Notes: a model not told the origin generated them from the letters alone. A stretch of 64,000 bases of DNA from JBFWRI01 sp050248995 (GCA_050248995.1 JBFWRI010000003.1:1-64000), one strand, 5' to 3'; shown: positions 8,133 to 17,314, numbered from the stretch's first letter. Numbers and translations are program-made.

Positions 8133-9014
8133 ATGTTAAAACGTCGGCGCATATACGCCATTGGGCATATCAACGGCCGCTCAGATCTGTTGGAAGCCAT
8201 GCTGGTCCGCATCAATCAGGACTGTGCAGACTTCCAGGACCCTATCGCCGTGGTTTTTACCGGCAACTATATCGGCAGCGCCCCCGGTGGACGAAAAGTT
8301 CTTGAACGCATGTGCGCCCTCGCCAGTCGCCGCGCTGAATGTTATTTCCTGCGGGGCCGTCAGGAACAAGATCTGCTGGATTGCATCTATAGCAATGCGG
8401 GCGTGCATCGCATGCTGCACTGGATGCAGAATGAGGGAGCGGCACTATTGCAGGATTATAACATCGACGTGCCCGCCGTTCCGTTCCGGGAAACCCGTTT
8501 TAACGACGCCGAAACCACCCAGATTTCGGCGACGCAAGCAGCCCTGCAGAAGGCCTTGCGCCAAAGTGCCCGCCCCGGCAGCCAGACGCCGCTGATGTTT
8601 TTATCGCGCACCCCGCTGCAAAGCGCGCAGGCTGGCCTGTTGTTCTGTTCGGCCGGGGTGAACCCCTTCAAGACCCTGCTGAACCAGAACAGCGAGGATT
8701 TGACGCTGCGCCATGCCGAGTACAGCGAAAGTGCTCACCATGGCCTTGATAAAATCCTTGTTCATGGGGGCGCTGTGCCTTTGCAACCCGGCCCCCAGGC
8801 ATGGCCAGATAATGCACAACCGCATACCGTGAATGTCGACAACAGCGACAGCGGTACTTTAAGCGCCGGTGTTTTTGATATGGAGTGGCAAGATGGCGTC
8901 GATACCGTCTGGACCATCAAGCCTGTGCGCTTTATCGATACGGCGCCCAAACCTATTATTGAACCACAGGCAGTATTGGATAGCCGCGGCGCGCCGATGG
9001 CCTACGACTTTTAA
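8133..9014 (+). CDS. metallophosphoesterase-like protein with all metal-ligand motifs replaced (probable pseudoenzyme)
   Basis: The 293-residue protein aligns by motif order and spacing with calcineurin-like serine/threonine phosphatases of the bacterial PrpE/ApaH type, but every metal-binding position is changed. The family GDxHGR is GHINGR here (residues 11-16), GDxxDRG is GNYIGSA (44-50), and RGNHE is RGRQE (74-78). The later HAG and HGHTP motifs read SAGV and VHGGAVP. The scaffold around them (IYAIG, VVF, RKVLERM, QDLLD) is well kept, and the reading frame is intact with normal codon use, so it is not decaying. It cannot bind the two metals in the known way. A binding or regulatory role is inference. 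It follows ychF by 87 bases. Confidence 0.75.
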   Translation: MLKRRRIYAIGHINGRSDLLEAMLVRINQDCADFQDPIAVVFTGNYIGSAPGGRKVLERMCALASRRAECYFLRGRQEQDLLDCIYSNAGVHRMLHWMQNEGAALLQDYNIDVPAVPFRETRFNDAETTQISATQAALQKALRQSARPGSQTPLMFLSRTPLQSAQAGLLFCSAGVNPFKTLLNQNSEDLTLRHAEYSESAHHGLDKILVHGGAVPLQPGPQAWPDNAQPHTVNVDNSDSGTLSAGVFDMEWQDGVDTVWTIKPVRFIDTAPKPIIEPQAVLDSRGAPMAYDF

Positions 9015-9019
9015 CAAGT

Positions 9020-9940
9020 CTACTTCAGCAAACCCGGGGTCGCCTTGTGTATTACATGCTGCGGCGTGCGCATGATATATAAGCCGGCGGCGATAATGAT
9101 CACGGCACCAGTCCATAGCGTATACGTCGGCACTTCCCCGTACAGCATGTACGCCATGATGGCGACTAGCACGATCGAGAAGTATTCCAGCGGAGCCAAA
9201 TAGGCGGAAGGCGCATAACGAAGCGAAGCAACGATGGCGATGCGATAGACAACGTACAGGCCGCAGGTCAGCGCCATCAGCCACATATCCTGAACACCGA
9301 ATTCAGGCGTGATATCAAGGGCGAACGGCGCCGTTGCAACGACCATGACCCCCATATTATAGGCGACAATCGTATTGGTGCTGTGCCCGCCGGCCAGCCA
9401 GCTGGAGAGCACGATGGTCAGTGCATAAAGAAACGTCGTAAAGATTGCCGCCAGCCCGTCAGCCGAAAACAGGCTACTGCCCGGCTGAACGATGACCATG
9501 GCGCCCAGAAAACCGACAACGATGGCAGCATAGTGCGGACGCGCAATGCGGTCGCCCAGCAGCACGATCGACAGCAGCGCGACAAAAAACGGCGACAGGT
9601 TGATGATCGCGAAGACATCGGCTGTCGGCAGCTGGCTGTAGACATAGGTGAAAAGGCCGGTGCTTATGCCGCCCAGCAGCGCATTCACAATAAGTCCGCG
9701 CGGATTGGGCGGCACCAGGTCGCGCAGCTGCCCGCGCGACGACATGATAATCAGGATATAGGCCATGGCCGCTGCCGACCGCCAGAAATTGTAACAACCC
9801 AGCGACATGTGCAGCATGTTCATGCGCGTCAGCACAGCAACAGCGCTGTCGCACACCATAAACAGCAGAAAAAGAGTTACGCCTTTGCGGTAATCGTGGG
9901 CTTGCTGGGGTGCCGACTGTGACACACTAGTGCAGGTCAC
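9020..9940 (-). CDS. DMT superfamily transporter, EamA type
   Basis: An inner-membrane drug/metabolite exporter of the EamA family. The 306-residue protein has about ten membrane segments in two repeated halves. The first EamA repeat runs from about residue 20 to 150 and contains FWRSAAAMAYILI near 52-64. The second is about 165-295, with RYAPSAYLAPLEYFSIVLVAIMA split across the typical helix-loop-helix, followed by GAVIIIAAGLYIM. It overlaps the 3' end of the cytochrome bc1 gene by 14 bases, so it is probably co-transcribed with petA-fbcH. Substrate not predictable. Confidence 0.88.
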   Translation of the reverse strand: MTCTSVSQSAPQQAHDYRKGVTLFLLFMVCDSAVAVLTRMNMLHMSLGCYNFWRSAAAMAYILIIMSSRGQLRDLVPPNPRGLIVNALLGGISTGLFTYVYSQLPTADVFAIINLSPFFVALLSIVLLGDRIARPHYAAIVVGFLGAMVIVQPGSSLFSADGLAAIFTTFLYALTIVLSSWLAGGHSTNTIVAYNMGVMVVATAPFALDITPEFGVQDMWLMALTCGLYVVYRIAIVASLRYAPSAYLAPLEYFSIVLVAIMAYMLYGEVPTYTLWTGAVIIIAAGLYIMRTPQHVIHKATPGLLK

Positions 9941-11933
9941 GCCATACGCGCTTCTTGGCAGCGTACATGATCCCCGCGAACACCAGCAGGAATAGAATAA
10001 CCTTCACGCCCATGCGCTTGCGCGCTTCCATTTTAGGCTCAGCCGTCCATGCTAGGAACGTCGTCACGTCGTGCGCCATCTGGGCTACAGTCGCCTCGGT
10101 ACCGTCAGCATAAGTGATTTGCCCGTCATTCAGTGGCTGCGGCATGCCGATCCAGCCGCCCGGGAAATACGCGTTGTGGTACTGACCTTCACGTGTCTCG
10201 CCATTCGGCGCGGGCCCATAACCGGTCAGGATCGAATACACGTAATCTTCGCCACCCGGTGACGCCTTCACCTTCAGTGATAAATCTTTGGGGTGGGCGC
10301 CGTTGTTAGCCGCGCGGGCGGCCTGTTCGTTAGCGAACGGTGCCGGAAAAGTATCAGCTGGCAGACGCGGGCGTTCATACATCTCGCCCGTATCATCCGG
10401 GCCGTCCATAATGGTGTAGCTTGCGGCCAATGCCTTTACTTCGGCTTCGGTCAGCCCAATCGCCATCAGGTCGCGAAAACGCACCAGGCTCATGCTGTGA
10501 CAAGCGGCACAAACTTCTTTGTATACCTGATAGCCACGCTGAACAGCGGCACGGTCGTAGGTACCGAACACGCCTTCATGGTGCCATTGCTCATCTTTCG
10601 GGTGTTTCGCGTCTTCGGCGGCCTGCGCGTTTGGCATCAGCAGCAACAGGGCCAACATGGCGACAGCACCCTTCTTCAATACCGACGAGCAGATTGACTC
10701 CGGCAGCGGCAGCGTTTTTTCAAAGCGGGGCAGCAGCGGAATAATCACAAGGAAGTGCACGAAGTAGTACAGGGTGCCGATCTGTGCCACATAGAGCCAC
10801 ATACCTTCAGCAGGCTTGGCGCCGGCGAAGCCCAGCGCGATACAATCAAGCACGAGCACCCAGAAGAACAGGCGGTACAGCGGGCGGAAACGCGCACTAC
10901 GCACCGGCGACTTGTCTAGCCACGGCAGCACGAACAGCACGGCAATCGCGCCGAACATGCAGATAACGCCGCCCAACTTGCCGCTGATAATCACGATGTC
11001 GGTGAAAGGAATGCCGATATCAAACGTAATGGACCGCAGGATGGCGTAGAACGGCAGATAATACCATTCCGGCACAATGTGCGCCGGAGTTACCAGCGGG
11101 TTAGCCGGAATATAGTTATCCGGATGGCCAAGATAGTTAGGCGCAAAGAACACGAATGCCGCATAAATGATCATGAATACGGTCAGGCCAAACATATCCT
11201 TGGTCGTGTAGTATGGATGGAACGGAATGGTGTCGCCGGGCCCTTTGGGCTCGATACCCAGCGGGTTATTGCTGCCCGTAATATGCAGCGCCCAGATGTG
11301 CAGAAACACAACAGCCAGAATGACGAAAGGCAGCAGGTAGTGAAGCGCGAAGAAACGCGTCAGCGTCGGGTTATCAACCGAAAAGCCGCCCCACAGCCAT
11401 GTCACGATGCTGTCACCAACCAGTGGAATGGCGCTGAACAGATTGGTAATAACGGTTGCGCCCCAGAAGCTCATCTGACCCCATGGCAGCACATAGCCCA
11501 GGAAGCCGGTTGCCATCATCAGCAGGTAAATGATCATGCCGAAGATCCACAGCAGTTCGCGCGGCCTCTTATAGCTGCCGTAATACAGGCCACGGAAAAT
11601 GTGAATGTAGACGACGATAAAGAACATTGATGCGCCGTTCATGTGAATATAGCGCAGCAGCCAACCATAATTGACGTCGCGCATGATACGCTCAACCGCA
11701 CCGAAGGCCAGATTAGTATCAGCGGTGTATTGCATCGCCAGCATAATGCCGGTGACGATCATCACCACCAGAACGAACATGGCCAGTGCACCGAAATTCC
11801 ACAAGTAGTTGAAGTTACGCGGCGTCGGGAACGTGCCGTACTCCTTCTGCAGCATCGTGAACAACGGCATGCGTGAGTCAAACCAGTTGATTAGCGGGTT
11901 TTTGAATTCGGAATTATGAAGACCAGAAGCCAT
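9927..11933 (-). CDS. fbcH: cytochrome b/c1 fusion subunit of the ubiquinol-cytochrome c reductase
   Basis: This gene encodes cytochrome b and cytochrome c1 of the bc1 complex as one 668-residue polyprotein, as in Bradyrhizobium fbcH, where it is cut after synthesis. The b part (about residues 1-405) has the paired haem ligands His97/His111 and His198/His212 with the usual 13-residue spacing, and the quinol-oxidation motif PEWY at 288-291. A second hydrophobic signal follows (around 422-440, AVAMLALLLLMPNAQAAE), which looks like an internal signal peptide for export of c1. The c1 haem site is C475-A-A-C-H479, and a C-terminal anchor (LFLLVFAGIMYA) follows. It lies 2 bases after petA. Confidence 0.96.
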   Translation of the reverse strand: MASGLHNSEFKNPLINWFDSRMPLFTMLQKEYGTFPTPRNFNYLWNFGALAMFVLVVMIVTGIMLAMQYTADTNLAFGAVERIMRDVNYGWLLRYIHMNGASMFFIVVYIHIFRGLYYGSYKRPRELLWIFGMIIYLLMMATGFLGYVLPWGQMSFWGATVITNLFSAIPLVGDSIVTWLWGGFSVDNPTLTRFFALHYLLPFVILAVVFLHIWALHITGSNNPLGIEPKGPGDTIPFHPYYTTKDMFGLTVFMIIYAAFVFFAPNYLGHPDNYIPANPLVTPAHIVPEWYYLPFYAILRSITFDIGIPFTDIVIISGKLGGVICMFGAIAVLFVLPWLDKSPVRSARFRPLYRLFFWVLVLDCIALGFAGAKPAEGMWLYVAQIGTLYYFVHFLVIIPLLPRFEKTLPLPESICSSVLKKGAVAMLALLLLMPNAQAAEDAKHPKDEQWHHEGVFGTYDRAAVQRGYQVYKEVCAACHSMSLVRFRDLMAIGLTEAEVKALAASYTIMDGPDDTGEMYERPRLPADTFPAPFANEQAARAANNGAHPKDLSLKVKASPGGEDYVYSILTGYGPAPNGETREGQYHNAYFPGGWIGMPQPLNDGQITYADGTEATVAQMAHDVTTFLAWTAEPKMEARKRMGVKVILFLLVFAGIMYAAKKRVWRDLH

Positions 11934-11935
11934 GA

Positions 11936-12532
11936 TTAACCAATCTTGATGCGGGTGTCGTTAAGGAATTCGTATTCAGGAACTGCGAGGTTTTGCGGTG
12001 CCGGGCCTTTGCGAATACGACCGGCTGTGTCGTAATGCGAACCGTGGCAGGGACAGAACCAGCCGCCATATTCCCCGCGCGCTTCAGTGGTTTTCTGACC
12101 CAGCGGAACACAACCCAGGTGCGTACAGACACCGACCAGTACCAGCCATTGTTTATGGCCTTCCTTTACACGCTGTGCATCGGTTTGCTTTTCGCGGAGA
12201 TTTTTGAAATCATCGGGGGCGATATTTTCAGCGGCTTCAATTTCAGCTGCTGTGCGGTAGCGGATGAACACTGGCTTGCCGCGCCACTTTACTGTGATGG
12301 CCTGGCCTTCCTTGATCGCTGATAAATCAACTTCAGTCGAGGCCAGCGCCAGTACGTCAGCGGCCGGATTCATGCTATCGATGACAGGCCAGACTGCCGA
12401 GCCCACGGCAACTGCGCCCATGCCGCCCGCTGCCAGCAGGATAAAGTCGCGACGGGTTGAGCCGTCGGGATATTTTTTTTCATTGTGGTGCGCGTGACCG
12501 CACAGGCCGGTATTGCAGCTATTATCCGCCAT
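11936..12532 (-). CDS. petA: ubiquinol-cytochrome c reductase iron-sulfur (Rieske) subunit
   Basis: The Rieske subunit passes electrons from ubiquinol to cytochrome c1. The 198-residue protein has a twin-arginine-type N-terminal anchor (STRRDFILLAAGGMGAVAVG, residues 25-44). The two cluster-binding boxes are C136-T-H-L-G-C141 and C160-P-C-H-G-S164, in which Cys136, His138, Cys160 and His163 hold the 2Fe-2S cluster and Cys141/Cys162 form the disulfide. An unusual feature is a Cys/His-rich stretch before the anchor (Cys6, Cys11, His13, His15, His16), which should sit in the cytoplasm. It is the first gene of the petA-fbcH unit. Confidence 0.96.
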   Translation of the reverse strand: MADNSCNTGLCGHAHHNEKKYPDGSTRRDFILLAAGGMGAVAVGSAVWPVIDSMNPAADVLALASTEVDLSAIKEGQAITVKWRGKPVFIRYRTAAEIEAAENIAPDDFKNLREKQTDAQRVKEGHKQWLVLVGVCTHLGCVPLGQKTTEARGEYGGWFCPCHGSHYDTAGRIRKGPAPQNLAVPEYEFLNDTRIKIG

Positions 12533-12644
12533 AAAAAACCTCTGTTAACTTACAGTCCATTGATATACAAGGGTTTGAAGGGGCGGAAAAGGGGCAGAAT
12601 AGGATGAAAAGAGTGGCAAAACCTCGCCAATCCGGCTGTTTCTC

Positions 12645-14060
12645 ATGATCGATGCCGCCACAGGATTACTTATCCTTATAGGCTTTATCGCCGTTATGGC
12701 GGCTACATCGTGGATCACACGCCCACGCCAGCATGACTTTGAAGATTTTGTTGTTATGCGCCGGCAACTAGGCCCATGGGCTGGGGCCGCCAGCATCGCC
12801 GTATCATGGATATGGGCGCCCGCCGTCTTTATCTGTTCGATGAAGGCCTACACACAAGGCCTGGCCGGGCTTTTCTGGTTCACTGTGCCGAATATCCTGT
12901 GCTTCTTCCTGTTTATTCCGCTTGCACTGCGTCTTAAGAAAATCCACGCTGACGGCTACTCATTCCCTGATTTCCTGGCGACTCGCTACGCCGACGCTCC
13001 CCATCTGCGCAGCGTCGCGCTGATCGTTTATGCCGGATACCAGTTGGGCGCAATCATTATCAACACACTGGCCGGCGGAACGCTGTTTGCACACGTTGCC
13101 AATATGGATGTCACGCTCGCCATCCTGCTGATGGCGACTGGCACACTTGGATACTCCCTGATCAGCGGCCTGCGCGCATCCGTCATGACCGACAAACTAC
13201 AAATGCTCATGCTACTGTTCATCGCTTTCCTGATTGTACCGTGGGTTGTTCACGTCGCAGGTGGCTGGAGCATTATCAGCGAAGGAATCGGCGGCCAAAG
13301 CGGCTCTTTCGGCAACGTCCTTAACCCTGAAGTCATACTGGGTTTCGGTATCGCCAGCGCCCTAAGCCTACTATCAGGCCCACTGGCTGATCAGATGTTT
13401 TTCCAGCGCGCCCACGCCGCCAAACAGCAATCTATCAAAGCTATTTTCGGGTTGGGCGGCCTGCTGTTCGGCGTTGTTCCTATCGTGCTGGGCATTCTGG
13501 GGTTTATTGCAGCATCTCCAGCCGTACAGAACACACTGGTAATCGGCGACCCGCAGATGGTCGGACCCGAAGTGGTTGCGTACTTCCTGCCTGAATGGGC
13601 GCTCTACGGCTTTATCATCCTCGCACTCGCCGGCCTGACATCCACACTCGATTCCGCATATGTCGCACTGCCCTCCCTTTTTGCCCGCTCGGGGCCGGCA
13701 CACGAAACCGACACCGTTCGTAAAATGCGCCGAATTATGATTGCCGGCGCGGCAATAGGTACTGTCGTAGCCCTGATGCAGCCGAAACTGCTTTGGGTTT
13801 TCCTGATCTATGGCGCCTTGGCGTCATGCATGCTTATTCCCGCGTTTTTTGCTGTCTTTTCTTCGCGTGTTACGGGCCGTGCGCTGACTTGGGCTATCGC
13901 CATTGGCATCGTTGGTGCCCTGCCGCTGTCCATTTATGCAAACGTCACCGAGCAATCAGATCTTATTCTTCTGGCCGCCCTTGTGCCACCCACAGTGGGG
14001 CTGGCTGTTTGTGGGGCATCCCATATCCGCAATGCTGACTCTCGCCCTTTACCAGCCTGA
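12645..14060 (+). CDS. sodium:solute symporter family protein
   Basis: An inner-membrane Na+-coupled importer of the SSS family. The 471-residue protein has about 12-13 membrane helices. It has the early DFEDFVVMRRQLGPWAGAAS segment (about residues 29-48), where family members have an FxxGRR-like loop, and SGLRASVMTDKLQMLM (about 173-188), the SSS signature region in which xxTDxxQ is conserved. LTSTLDSAYVALPS (about 331-344) is the usual Na+-site helix. The substrate is not clear. It is divergent from petA across 112 bases and overlaps the following trmL by 29 bases. Confidence 0.88.
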   Translation: MIDAATGLLILIGFIAVMAATSWITRPRQHDFEDFVVMRRQLGPWAGAASIAVSWIWAPAVFICSMKAYTQGLAGLFWFTVPNILCFFLFIPLALRLKKIHADGYSFPDFLATRYADAPHLRSVALIVYAGYQLGAIIINTLAGGTLFAHVANMDVTLAILLMATGTLGYSLISGLRASVMTDKLQMLMLLFIAFLIVPWVVHVAGGWSIISEGIGGQSGSFGNVLNPEVILGFGIASALSLLSGPLADQMFFQRAHAAKQQSIKAIFGLGGLLFGVVPIVLGILGFIAASPAVQNTLVIGDPQMVGPEVVAYFLPEWALYGFIILALAGLTSTLDSAYVALPSLFARSGPAHETDTVRKMRRIMIAGAAIGTVVALMQPKLLWVFLIYGALASCMLIPAFFAVFSSRVTGRALTWAIAIGIVGALPLSIYANVTEQSDLILLAALVPPTVGLAVCGASHIRNADSRPLPA

Positions 14061-14475
14061 TATTGCGCAGAACTGCGGTACGCTGATCCGCACGGCTGCC
14101 TGCCTTGGCTTCAAGCTGGCGGTTATCGAGCCCTGCGGCTTCATGTTCGGCGACAAGTTCATGCAGCGGGCGGCAATGGATTACGCCGAGCGTGCGGCAA
14201 CCGAGCGCTATTCCGGCTGGGAAGAATTCCGCAAGGCGGTTGGCATGCGCCGCCTGATCGCCGTTGAAACCACGGGCACCACGCCGTTGAACGACTTTAC
14301 ATTCAGGCCCGATGACATTCTTTTACTGGGTCCGGAATCGCGCGGCCTGCCTGCCGATGTCATGAATGCCTGCGCCGCCGGGATATTCATCCCCATGACG
14401 CCCGGCGAACGCTCTTTGAATGTGGCGGTTGCCGGCGCGATTGCCGTCGCAGAGGCCTTGCGGCAAACCGCCTGA
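14032..14475 (+). CDS. trmL: tRNA (cytidine(34)-2'-O)-methyltransferase TrmL
   Basis: TrmL is a SPOUT (trefoil-knot) enzyme that 2'-O-methylates the wobble base of tRNA-Leu isoacceptors. The 147-residue product has the family pattern: ALYQPDIAQNCGTLIRTAA (about residues 5-23, motif 1 with Asn-x-Gly-x-x-x-R), LLGPESRGLP (about 98-107, motif 2) and IPMTPGERSLNVAVAGAIA (about 118-136, motif 3). ATG at 14032 gives the standard N-terminus; the frame is open further upstream, but that part lies in the symporter gene. The order pet genes, trmL, hemF is common in alphaproteobacteria. Confidence 0.95.
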   Translation: MLTLALYQPDIAQNCGTLIRTAACLGFKLAVIEPCGFMFGDKFMQRAAMDYAERAATERYSGWEEFRKAVGMRRLIAVETTGTTPLNDFTFRPDDILLLGPESRGLPADVMNACAAGIFIPMTPGERSLNVAVAGAIAVAEALRQTA

Positions 14476-14493
14476 CAGGCGTACAACGTCACC

Positions 14494-15372
14494 ATGTTAC
14501 CAGCCCAGTCTTTCGTGACCGAGAAACAGCAGGCGCAGCAGTGGTTTGAAACCCTGCGCGACCAGATTTGCGCTGAGTTTGAAAAAATCGAGGATGAATA
14601 CGCCGGCCCCATGCTGCCGTATGTCCCGACCGGGCGCTTTAAACAAACGCCATGGCCGCGCGTGAACGATGACGGTACGCCTGGCGGCGGCGGGGTGATG
14701 AGCCTGATGCACGGCCGCGTGTTCGAAAAAGTCGGCGTCAACGTTTCGACTGTATATGGAACCTTTGCGCCGGAGTTCGCCAAGCAGATTCCGGGTGCCG
14801 ACAAAGACCCGGCGTTTTTCGCTACCGGCATAAGCCTTGTGGCGCACATGCGCAGCCCGCTGGTGCCGGCCGTACACATGAACACGCGCTTTTTGGTCAC
14901 CGCTAAATCATGGTTCGGCGGCGGGATGGACCTGACCCCAACCACGGCGGCCGACGCCGACGATACCAAGATGTTCCATAGTGCGCTCCGCACGACCTGC
15001 GATAACCACGACCTGGCCTATTACCCGCGCTTCAAGCAATGGTGCGACGAATACTTTTTCATCAAGCACCGCAACGAACCGCGTGGCGTCGGCGGCATCT
15101 TTTATGATTATGTAAACACCGGCGATTTCGGCAAGGACCTCGCCTTTACGCAGGATGTCGGCCGTACATTTCTTGATGTTTATCCGCGGATCGTGCGCAA
15201 GCACATGAATAAAACGTGGACACCAGAACAGCGCGAGCAGCAGCTGGTCAAACGTGGACGCTATGTTGAATTCAACCTGATTTACGACCGCGGCACCACG
15301 TTCGGCCTGAAAACCGGCGGCAACGTGGAAGCGATTTTGATGAGCCTGCCGCCCGAAGTGAAGTGGCCTTAA
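14494..15372 (+). CDS. hemF: oxygen-dependent coproporphyrinogen III oxidase
   Basis: HemF oxidatively decarboxylates coproporphyrinogen III to protoporphyrinogen IX in aerobic haem synthesis. The 292-residue protein matches the family length and shows its landmarks: RVNDDGTPGGGGVMSLMHG (about residues 55-73), SLVAHMRSPLVPAVHMNTRF (about 114-133), WFGGGMDLTP (about 140-149) and the C-terminal EFNLIYDRGTTFGLKTGGN (about 259-277). It lies 18 bases after trmL and supplies haem to, among others, the neighbouring bc1 complex. Its last 4 bases overlap the convergent transporter gene. Confidence 0.97.
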   Translation: MLPAQSFVTEKQQAQQWFETLRDQICAEFEKIEDEYAGPMLPYVPTGRFKQTPWPRVNDDGTPGGGGVMSLMHGRVFEKVGVNVSTVYGTFAPEFAKQIPGADKDPAFFATGISLVAHMRSPLVPAVHMNTRFLVTAKSWFGGGMDLTPTTAADADDTKMFHSALRTTCDNHDLAYYPRFKQWCDEYFFIKHRNEPRGVGGIFYDYVNTGDFGKDLAFTQDVGRTFLDVYPRIVRKHMNKTWTPEQREQQLVKRGRYVEFNLIYDRGTTFGLKTGGNVEAILMSLPPEVKWP

Positions 15373-16082
15373 CGGAAAAGATAGCCGACACCAACAGCCA
15401 GCAACAAGATAAGGATGCCCTGCCGGAATTGTTTCTCGGAAATCCGCAGGTGGATGTAGTGGCCGCCGATAACGCCCGCAATGATCGGCAGAGCAACCCA
15501 CCAGTAAGACGTTATAACGCCCGTCATATCCGACCCCGTCACCGCGCCCTGTACAAAACGCCATGCGTTCGCCAGCAGGAAGAAGACTGCCATAACAGCA
15601 CGCAACTCTGATTTATTGGCAAAACGGTCTTTATACCCCATCAACACAAACGGGCCGCCGGTAGAAAACAGACCCTGAAGCAATCCGCCTGCGGCAACAA
15701 AAAGGTTATTCAGGATAGCGGGCGGTTTATACGTTGCGAAGAACAACCCCTGACAGCCATAAAAAATCAGGAATACCGCAAACAGCTTCAGCAGCCATAT
15801 GCTGTCGATTGTCTCGATCAGCAGCGTGCCGATAACGATACCGGGCAGCGCCAGCATAAAAATCCGCCGGAAGTGGCCCCACGCGATATCGCGCCACGCA
15901 TAGGCGATAATCGTCAGCGATGCGACAGCGGATCCATAAATAGATATATAAATCAGGGTTTTTACGTCAACACCAAGGCCTGACAAGCCAAGAAAAATGA
16001 CCGTTCCGCCAAAGCCGAAAACGCTTTCAATAAAATAGGCGATGAAACCGGCAGCACCCAGTATCGTATTCATCAGGTCCAT
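15369..16082 (-). CDS. sulfite exporter TauE/SafE family protein
   Basis: A TauE/SafE permease, a family of inner-membrane exporters for sulfite, organosulfonates and similar anions. The 237-residue protein has about seven to eight hydrophobic segments in two inverted halves. The first has GFIAYFIESVFGFGGTVIF (about residues 12-30), and the second the paired GGLLQGLFSTGGPFVLMGY motif (about 132-150), both typical. It is shorter than average but complete. Its ATG shares one base with the stop of the upstream CCA transferase gene, so the two are coupled. Substrate not determined. Confidence 0.85.
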   Translation of the reverse strand: MDLMNTILGAAGFIAYFIESVFGFGGTVIFLGLSGLGVDVKTLIYISIYGSAVASLTIIAYAWRDIAWGHFRRIFMLALPGIVIGTLLIETIDSIWLLKLFAVFLIFYGCQGLFFATYKPPAILNNLFVAAGGLLQGLFSTGGPFVLMGYKDRFANKSELRAVMAVFFLLANAWRFVQGAVTGSDMTGVITSYWWVALPIIAGVIGGHYIHLRISEKQFRQGILILLLAVGVGYLFR

Positions 16083-17314
16083 CAGCTTTCCTGGGCGGCA
16101 GCTTTCAGTTGCATCAGGCAGTCATCACGTGACGGGCGAAAATCGTTTTCGACCCACGATGCCTCGACCTGCGCCAACAACTGGCCCACGCGCTCGCCGG
16201 CCGGAATACCAAGCGCCAGCACATCGCTACCCGACAGCGGAAATACCGGGACATCCCACGCTGCCGCTAGGGCAAAAAGGTCGGTCGGCCACTTGTGCGT
16301 GCCGCGCGTGTCATCATCCGCCAGCAGCAGCAGAACGATATTATGAAGCACGGTAGGGGGCATGATCTTTTCAGCATTCCGGTACCATGTGGCTTTCAAT
16401 GCGCGGGTATCGGATGCGCGCAGGCTTTCCTGTGCCAGGCCAAGATAATCCACCTGCCGGTTACTTAGCATCAAGCGATCACGCAACACCTGTGGCGCCA
16501 CATCACCCAGCGCAGCAAGGCGCAGCACGGCTGACGGCACAACATGATTGTCGTGTTCATAATCCGCCATACGGCCAAGGCGCGCAGGATTGAATGGCAT
16601 TCCCGGCAACAGCGCCTGTAAAACCCCCGCGTCCAGCATCGGCTGCACAGCACGCAACGGATCATTCAGGGCCAGTATTTTACCAAGCTCCATCCATACG
16701 CGCTCACGCGCCAGGCGGCTCAGTCCACTGGCCGCTGCCGAACACGCTGCCGCGCCCTCGGAGTCTACTGCTTCGGCAAAGCGCGCACTAAAGCGAAAAA
16801 AGCGCAACACACGAAGATAGTCTTCCTTTATGCGCTCGCCTGCGGCACCGATAAATCGCACGCGGCGCACCCGGATATCGTCCAGCCCACCAAAGTAATC
16901 ATACAGCGTGCCATCGGCGTCGGCGTAAAGTGCATTGATGGTAAAGTCGCGCCGCGCCGCATCCTTCTCCCAGTCCGTTCCGAACTTCACTACGGCATGA
17001 CGGCCATCGGTTTCAATGTCCTCGCGCAGCGTGGTGATTTCGATCTTATCATTCGATGTCACGGCCGTAATGGTGCCGAACTCGATACCCGTCGGCACCG
17101 CCTTGATATCAGCGCGGGTCAATGCGCGCGTCACGGCGTCGGGCGTTGCGGGCGTCGCCATATCGAGGTCTGTATGACTGGTAGCCATACCCAACCATGC
17201 ATCACGCACACAGCCGCCGACAAAGCGGGCTTCGATGTCGGCATCCAGCAGTGCTTTCAGAACCGCCCTTGCGGTGGGGCGGCCGCTCCATGGCAGTTCC
17301 TGCAACTTTTCCAT
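16082..17314 (-). CDS. CCA tRNA nucleotidyltransferase
   Basis: Adds or repairs the 3'-CCA of tRNAs (class II poly(A) polymerase-like fold). The 410-residue product has the nucleotide-binding loop GGCVRDAWLG at residues 33-42, the catalytic DLD at 49-51, the RRDFTINALYAD segment near residue 123 and a following EDYLRVLRFFRFSARF motif near 165. The C-terminal half is helical. It is part of the leftward block DUF1285, NUDIX hydrolase, CCA transferase, TauE. Of the three tRNAs in the window, tRNA-Arg(CCT) has no encoded CCA and needs this enzyme for maturation. Confidence 0.95.
   Translation of the reverse strand: MEKLQELPWSGRPTARAVLKALLDADIEARFVGGCVRDAWLGMATSHTDLDMATPATPDAVTRALTRADIKAVPTGIEFGTITAVTSNDKIEITTLREDIETDGRHAVVKFGTDWEKDAARRDFTINALYADADGTLYDYFGGLDDIRVRRVRFIGAAGERIKEDYLRVLRFFRFSARFAEAVDSEGAAACSAAASGLSRLARERVWMELGKILALNDPLRAVQPMLDAGVLQALLPGMPFNPARLGRMADYEHDNHVVPSAVLRLAALGDVAPQVLRDRLMLSNRQVDYLGLAQESLRASDTRALKATWYRNAEKIMPPTVLHNIVLLLLADDDTRGTHKWPTDLFALAAAWDVPVFPLSGSDVLALGIPAGERVGQLLAQVEASWVENDFRPSRDDCLMQLKAAAQES

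Noticed and set aside
13903..14031. N-terminal extension of trmL (43 codons)
   Set aside because: Those codons lie in the symporter gene, and the standard TrmL N-terminus begins at 14032.
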